Below, piece after piece: positions 6,955-10,480 of a DNA stretch of 10,480 bases (position 1 is its first letter; every line of letters begins with the position of its first letter). Source of the DNA: Caldifarciminota bacterium. Its GTDB lineage: Bacteria; Hydrothermota; Tepidihabitantia; SM23-42. The stretch is from the NCBI GenBank assembly GCA_023128195.1, contig JAGMEL010000037.1, forward strand, positions 1-10,480, read 5' to 3'. A program made the position numbers and the translations under genes. The notes under the pieces were generated by a model, which saw nothing but the letters and a program-made list of their open reading frames with translations, had not been told where the DNA came from and ran no database searches.

Positions 6955-6973
6955 AATCCGCCTGCGGCAGATT
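6955..6973 (-). promoter_or_regulatory. Hairpin over the possible ribosome binding site of purF
   Basis: In the purF mRNA sense, aatctgcc-gca-ggcggatt forms an 8-bp stem (one G-U pair) with a 3-nt loop, 10 to 28 nt before the GTG. The 3' arm carries AGGCGG, the only Shine-Dalgarno-like word near the start, so folding could hide it. It may instead be a decayed dispersed palindrome, with no regulatory role proven. Confidence 0.45.
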
Positions 6974-6974
6974 A

Positions 6975-7037
6975 AGTTCCAAATTCCAAGAACCAAGTTC
7001 CAAATTCCAAACGCCAAATTCCAAGAACCAAGAATCA
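6975..7037 (-). repeat. Tandem heptamer array, nine copies, TGGAATT/TGGAACT type
   Basis: On the plus strand the units in phase are agttcca, aattcca, agaacca, agttcca, aattcca, aacgcca, aattcca, agaacca, agaatca. All keep the frame of 7 with nearly invariant CCA ends. A higher-order 21-bp period is visible (6975-6995 against 6996-7016). Three heptamers make seven codons, so the array stays open in the purF frame and creates a false N-terminal extension. Confidence 0.85.
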
Positions 7038-7069
7038 AATGTCGAGTTCCTGGAAGCTAATGTCGAGTT
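7038..7069. repeat. Direct repeat of aatgtcgagtt spaced 21 bp
   Basis: aatgtcgagtt occurs at 7038-7048 and 7059-7069, offset by 21 bp, the same multiple of seven as in the neighbouring heptamer array. The sequence between differs, so this may be a diverged continuation of the array. Confidence 0.55.
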
Positions 7070-7074
7070 TGTTC

Positions 7075-7111
7075 ACCCTGTGAAATAAATGAAAAAAATA
7101 TTTCACGGGGT
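7075..7111. repeat. 13-bp inverted repeat between the HIT gene and purF
   Basis: accctgtgaaata (7075-7087) and tatttcacggggt (7099-7111) pair over 13 bp with one G-U/T-G position, around an 11-nt A-rich loop. It begins 39 nt past the HIT stop on the minus strand. In the minus-strand transcript the U7 run lies in the loop and not after the stem, so this is not a standard intrinsic terminator. It may be an mRNA processing or stabilising hairpin or a dispersed palindromic element. Confidence 0.6.
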
Positions 7112-7116
7112 AACGG

Positions 7117-7144
7117 ATTTCTAATTTAGGATTTAGGATTTGCT
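7117..7144. repeat. Short heptamer run, ATTTAGG type
   Basis: atttcta (7117-7123), atttagg (7124-7130), atttagg (7131-7137) and atttgct (7138-7144) form four 7-nt units, the outer two diverged, just past the HIT stop codon. The period of seven matches the larger array before purF, but the motif differs. Confidence 0.6.
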
Positions 7145-7149
7145 TCACT

Positions 7150-7638
7150 TTATGGTTTATCTAATCGTTGAAGCCCTTGCTTAATTTTCTCATAGGTCTG
7201 CAATAGTGCTTCCGATACAATTTTTGTATCAGATAAAATCGGCATGAAATTTGTGTCCCCTTGCCATCGCGGAACAATATGAATATGAATATGGTCGACT
7301 ACTCCAGCGCCCGCAACCCGTCCTTGATTTACACCAATATTAAAACCTTGAGGTTTCATTGTGATATTAATTGCCTTTATCGCCCTGATGAGCAGACAAT
7401 TAATCGTCAAAATTTCGTCATCATCTAAATTTTCTAAAGACCCAATGTGCCGAACAGGTGCAATCAAAAGATGACCATTATTATACGGATAACGATTCAT
7501 TATGGTGAATGCCTTTGTTCTTTTCTCGGTTATCAGGACTTTTTTATAATTTTTGGATTTTAACGCAGCACAGAAAAAACATCCTTTTCCCGGATTACGG
7601 ATATATTCAACTCGCCATGGCGCCCACAGTTTTTCCAC
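7150..7638 (-). CDS. HIT-family protein, Ap4A phosphorylase/hydrolase-like
   Basis: Small nucleotide-binding enzyme of the histidine-triad superfamily, most like bacterial proteins annotated as diadenosine tetraphosphate phosphorylase/hydrolase. The triad HIHIH is at 116-120 in GAGVVDHIHIHIVPRW, with His118 the expected nucleophile. The N-terminal MEKLWAPWRVEYI and the C20-x2-C23 pair (GCFFC) are typical of this subgroup, and NNGHLLIAP is at 53-61. The total is 162 aa. I chose GTG 7638 because GGAG lies 9 nt upstream and homologues usually begin just before LWAPWR. An earlier GTG at 7653 would add MENIK and overlap the preceding gene by 13 nt. The gap to the upstream stop is 2 nt, so it is translated from the same transcript as the PP-loop gene and probably the DUF2723 gene. 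The actual substrate (Ap4A, AMP conjugates, other) cannot be read from sequence. Confidence 0.88.
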   Translation of the reverse strand: MEKLWAPWRVEYIRNPGKGCFFCAALKSKNYKKVLITEKRTKAFTIMNRYPYNNGHLLIAPVRHIGSLENLDDDEILTINCLLIRAIKAINITMKPQGFNIGVNQGRVAGAGVVDHIHIHIVPRWQGDTNFMPILSDTKIVSEALLQTYEKIKQGLQRLDKP

Positions 7639-7640
7639 CT

Positions 7641-8591
7641 TTATATTCTCCACTTAGCCACTTCTTCGTTATCCATCGCCTTTACACGTATTTTCTTAGT
7701 TTTCCCTTTATGTTTATAGAATACTTCAATTATCTTTTCATTTTTCTTATCACTATAGCGCGCTGTAATCGTCGCGGCTATTTTGATATATTTTTTATCA
7801 CCTACTAATATTGCATTAGGACTTCCAGTATCCGGAACATAAAGAAAGAAATCTTGGGGACTTAATAGGTTTTCAATGCTTTTATTTTCTGTTTCATTAC
7901 GTCCGACAATCAGTTTTGTTTCGGGCGAAAGTCTGAAGAGCCTTCCGATCTTTAATAATTCAATATCCCTGACGACAAGTTTTTCTTGACACCTCATAAG
8001 ATCAGCTACTCTTCGGCAAAATCCTGGGTCAGTCAGAAGACAGCCGCCACTGGGAGAAGAAAATTTGGTTAAATCCATGGTCTGTGCCAGGCTAAGTGTA
8101 AATTTGCGTGACCTGCCTTTTATTTTCAGTAAAAGATTTCTGTCAACTAATCCCTTTTTCTCGGGTATTGTTGCTGGCAATAATCCACCACTTAGTGGCC
8201 TAACAACCATTCCTTCAACACCAGCAGCTTTATCTGATAACATCAGTTGATCAAAATGTTGAGACATTGGACGTTGATCAAGCACCTCTCCGGTAACGAT
8301 AAAATCAGCCTTTATCTTTTTCATGTATTTTTTTGCTTTTTTCAACATTAGAATTCGACAGTCAACACAGGGATTTAAGGTTTTACCGTAGCCGTGTTGA
8401 GGATTTCGTAAGATATCAATAAACTCTTTAGTAATATCGATAGTTTTCAAATCAGGCGTTTCAGGTAGATTTTTCAAAGACAGAAATTTATGTGACATAT
8501 AAAGTGGAAAGACCTTGGCATCCCATTCTTTTGTAATATACAGGGCAAGTGTGGAGTCTAATCCACCAGAATATAAGACTACTACCTTCAT
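7641..8591 (-). CDS. PP-loop ATPase, ThiI-like tRNA thiouridine synthase family, with NFACT-R-like C-terminal domain
   Basis: Adenylates a substrate, most likely a tRNA uridine, for sulfur insertion. The PP-loop SGGLDS is at 8-13. NPCVDC (Cys75, Cys78) and GEVLDQRPMSQ (101-111) mark the ThiI-like/MnmA-related family. SPSGGCLLTDP (179-189) holds Cys184, a candidate catalytic or sulfur-carrying Cys, with Cys192 nearby. The N-terminal THUMP domain and C-terminal rhodanese domain of E. coli ThiI are absent. From about residue 200 to 316 the protein resembles the NFACT-R (DUF814-like) RNA-binding domain: KLIVGRNETEN, LYVPDTGSPNAILVGDK and AATITARYS. That fits an RNA substrate. Its ATG overlaps the stop of the DUF2723 gene (ATGA) and the HIT gene follows 2 nt on. 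Whether it makes s4U8, s2U34 or another modification is unknown. Confidence 0.85.
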   Translation of the reverse strand: MKVVVLYSGGLDSTLALYITKEWDAKVFPLYMSHKFLSLKNLPETPDLKTIDITKEFIDILRNPQHGYGKTLNPCVDCRILMLKKAKKYMKKIKADFIVTGEVLDQRPMSQHFDQLMLSDKAAGVEGMVVRPLSGGLLPATIPEKKGLVDRNLLLKIKGRSRKFTLSLAQTMDLTKFSSPSGGCLLTDPGFCRRVADLMRCQEKLVVRDIELLKIGRLFRLSPETKLIVGRNETENKSIENLLSPQDFFLYVPDTGSPNAILVGDKKYIKIAATITARYSDKKNEKIIEVFYKHKGKTKKIRVKAMDNEEVAKWRI

Positions 8592-10480
8592 TCTTTACGA
8601 AGTTCTTTCAATATATTAAGGGCGCTTGTGTCGCGAGGATTCAATTGTAACCAATCATTTAAGATCCGGATTGCCGAGGCAGTATCATTTTTCTCTAAAT
8701 AGGCAGAATACAGACCAAAGTATGTTTGTGGAAGTCTTGGATTAATATTTTTTGCCCTTTGAAAGTATTCAATAGCGCCATTAAGATGTCCTATTGCTTT
8801 ATATACTGAGCCGATGCGTATCAAAATCTGCGCATCTTTGACATCTATCTTCGAGAAGTAATACTCGGCACTATCTACAATACCTAATTGTGCAAATAAG
8901 AGCCCCAGGTTATAGTCAAAAAAGTAGCTTGGCTGTGGTTCGAATAATACGGCAAAGCGCCAGGCATCAATCGTTCCTTGTATATCACCTTGTTCTTGTA
9001 ATTTAAGGCCAAGACTGTGTAGCCCGGCTGCATAATTGCTGTATAGTCTTTTAGTATTTTCATCTTTTACAATAGCGAAATCATAGAATTCTCCCTCTTT
9101 TTTCCTTTTTTCAAAGTCGACCAAAAGTCGGGAAAGGGATTTCTGCTTTTTAGGTTCAAACACACCAGTATACCGATATGCATTATAGAAAAAGTTCTTA
9201 GTCTTTTCCACATCGACATTAAATACAGGATTAACACTATCGCCAGTAAGTCTATAGACGAGCCCCTCTAGTTTGAGATAGGGCGTGAATCCTTCAAAAT
9301 TATTACGCGAAACAGTTGATGCAAAGTAAATTGGTCTCTTACCTTTGTAACCTTTTATATAACGCGCTGCAAAATCTTTCTGGTTGATAAAATAATCTTC
9401 ATTGCTTAATTTTATCCCGGCATTCGTGGCAATGATATTTCGGACCATTATGTCTTTAACATAGATAATTCTTCGGTCCGGTGTCATACGAGGCTCAAGC
9501 CGGTCTATGACATAATCGCTAAAACTGATTGGTGTCCCCCAGTATTTCAACTGTTTTATATACCACTCAGTATTAATGAGCGAAAGATTGGCAACAATTA
9601 CTTTTCTTTTTATATTCAAAACCTCCTGGGCAAACCATAGAGGAAATGTATCATTATCACCATTGGTAAATAGTATTGCTCCATCATCACAAGAGATAAG
9701 CATATTATAACCATAGTCCCTGGGAATAAAATTGCCATAGTAATTATTTACATGCCTGTTGGTCAAAAGTGGTATTGCGGAAAATACTACGATACTGCTG
9801 AGGCTTGCAATATTAGCTAATTTCTTGTTTTTCGTTTCATTCTTTACCCAATTGGTAAATCCCAGAAATCCAAATCCGATTAGTATCCCAAAATATACAT
9901 GACTAGTATGGAAGAAATAATCCCTTTCTCGAACTTCTGGTGGTCGGTGTTGAGGATTGGGGTCGCTGGGCGAAAATTTTAAATTTAGATAACTGACCAT
10001 GGCAAATGAAAGCATAAACATAATCATGATTGTTAGAAGAAATATTTTTTTCTCACGTTTATACAACACCACCATACCCCAGATACTGAATAGACAGAAC
10101 AGGGCTAATACTAAACCACGGAAGTATCTGTTAATACCTTCAGGAATAGGCTGCCAGAAAAGATACCTTACAAAAAGATGCATTTGCCAAAAATATCCCT
10201 GAATCAGGTTAAAGCCTGTTGCATCCTGGGTCTGCCTGGGAATTAATCGTGTAGGTCCGTATTGCGCACGGTGCAGGACTTGATTAAAGGACGACTTGTA
10301 ATCGAATAATGCACTGAAGCTAAAATTCTCTCCAGGATTACATTCGTTTATCCGGGGCGCAATATTTTCTCCGGCAAGATACTGTTCACGTGTATCTTTG
10401 TTTTTATACAGCTCAGTCAGCTTTGCCGCCCTGATAGGTAAATACAATTCTGCAGAAATACCCATGATAATGAGAAATAT
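8588..10480 (-). CDS. DUF2723/TMEM260-like membrane protein with C-terminal TPRs, 5' end outside window
   Basis: Large integral membrane protein of the DUF2723 family, related to TMEM260-type O-mannosyltransferases; its activity in bacteria is not established. The frame runs open through the right edge, and the residues before the Met at 10465 (IFLII) continue a membrane helix, so that Met is not the start and several N-terminal helices are missing. Counting from it: MGISAELYLPIRAA (1-14) is a DUF2723 hallmark, with membrane segments near 117-135, 141-161, 190-207 and 218-235. The conserved soluble block FTNGDNDTFPLWFAQEV (266-282) continues into NLSLINTEWYIKQLK (293-307). About 475-620 is a run of four or so TPRs (GTIDAWRFAVLFEP, GAIEYFQRAKNINP, SAIRILNDWLQLNP). 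The TPR part likely faces the cell exterior or periplasm, but topology is inferred. It is the first visible gene of the minus-strand operon and overlaps the next by 4 nt. Confidence 0.88.
   Translation of the reverse strand: MFLIIMGISAELYLPIRAAKLTELYKNKDTREQYLAGENIAPRINECNPGENFSFSALFDYKSSFNQVLHRAQYGPTRLIPRQTQDATGFNLIQGYFWQMHLFVRYLFWQPIPEGINRYFRGLVLALFCLFSIWGMVVLYKREKKIFLLTIMIMFMLSFAMVSYLNLKFSPSDPNPQHRPPEVRERDYFFHTSHVYFGILIGFGFLGFTNWVKNETKNKKLANIASLSSIVVFSAIPLLTNRHVNNYYGNFIPRDYGYNMLISCDDGAILFTNGDNDTFPLWFAQEVLNIKRKVIVANLSLINTEWYIKQLKYWGTPISFSDYVIDRLEPRMTPDRRIIYVKDIMVRNIIATNAGIKLSNEDYFINQKDFAARYIKGYKGKRPIYFASTVSRNNFEGFTPYLKLEGLVYRLTGDSVNPVFNVDVEKTKNFFYNAYRYTGVFEPKKQKSLSRLLVDFEKRKKEGEFYDFAIVKDENTKRLYSNYAAGLHSLGLKLQEQGDIQGTIDAWRFAVLFEPQPSYFFDYNLGLLFAQLGIVDSAEYYFSKIDVKDAQILIRIGSVYKAIGHLNGAIEYFQRAKNINPRLPQTYFGLYSAYLEKNDTASAIRILNDWLQLNPRDTSALNILKELRKE

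Noticed and set aside
6946..7038. N-terminal extension of PurF to an ATG at 7038
   Set aside because: The extra codons translate only the heptamer array and a hairpin, and PurF needs Cys right after the initiator (or a short cleavable propeptide). A 31-residue Trp-rich propeptide is not expected.
7049..7059. cctggaagcta as a solo copy of the RAYT end (cctggaaacta)
   Set aside because: Only a 10 of 11 match of a short word, without the GGTCAGACC palindrome; likely chance.

Overview
The window reads as AT-rich chromosomal DNA of a bacterium. Its housekeeping genes are only moderately similar to textbook versions, and several intergenic gaps are packed with short tandem repeats. A large membrane protein of the DUF2723/TMEM260 type with C-terminal TPRs, a PP-loop thiouridine-synthase-like protein with an NFACT-R-like tail, and an Fe-S type PurF together suggest an uncultured lineage in or near the FCB group (candidate division WOR-3/Stahlbacteria is my best guess). 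No rRNA or other taxonomic marker is present, so the placement is weak.

Plus strand, left to right. The 3' part of an RNase G/E gene (1-852) is followed after a 46-nt gap by a full-length transketolase (899-2806), probably in one transcript. A 301-nt gap holds two inverted repeats, a near-consensus sigma-70-type promoter, an array of 8-bp repeats and a strong Shine-Dalgarno site. It leads into a glutamate dehydrogenase gene (3108-4394). Next comes a self-contained mobile element (4425-5440): a REP-associated, IS200-like Y1/HUH transposase gene between perfect 28-bp inverted repeats, with its own promoter placed so that the mRNA should be leaderless.

Minus strand, in transcription order from the right edge. 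A DUF2723 membrane/TPR gene (5' end cut by the window) overlaps by ATGA with a PP-loop ATPase of the ThiI-like thiouridine-synthase family carrying an NFACT-R-like tail. A HIT-family nucleotide phosphorylase/hydrolase gene follows 2 nt later. After a 204-nt gap full of heptamer repeats and two inverted repeats comes purF (amidophosphoribosyltransferase), which should start at a GTG directly before the catalytic Cys. The two strands converge in the 65 nt between the mobile element and purF, where I see no clear terminator.

The genes cover RNA processing (RNase G), pentose-phosphate metabolism, glutamate/ammonia interconversion, the first step of purine synthesis (which uses glutamine), probable tRNA thiolation and Ap4A-type nucleotide turnover. 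I see no defence, CRISPR or toxin system. The most unusual content is non-coding: unrelated 7-10 bp tandem repeats next to several gene starts, and the unusual ends of the HUH element.
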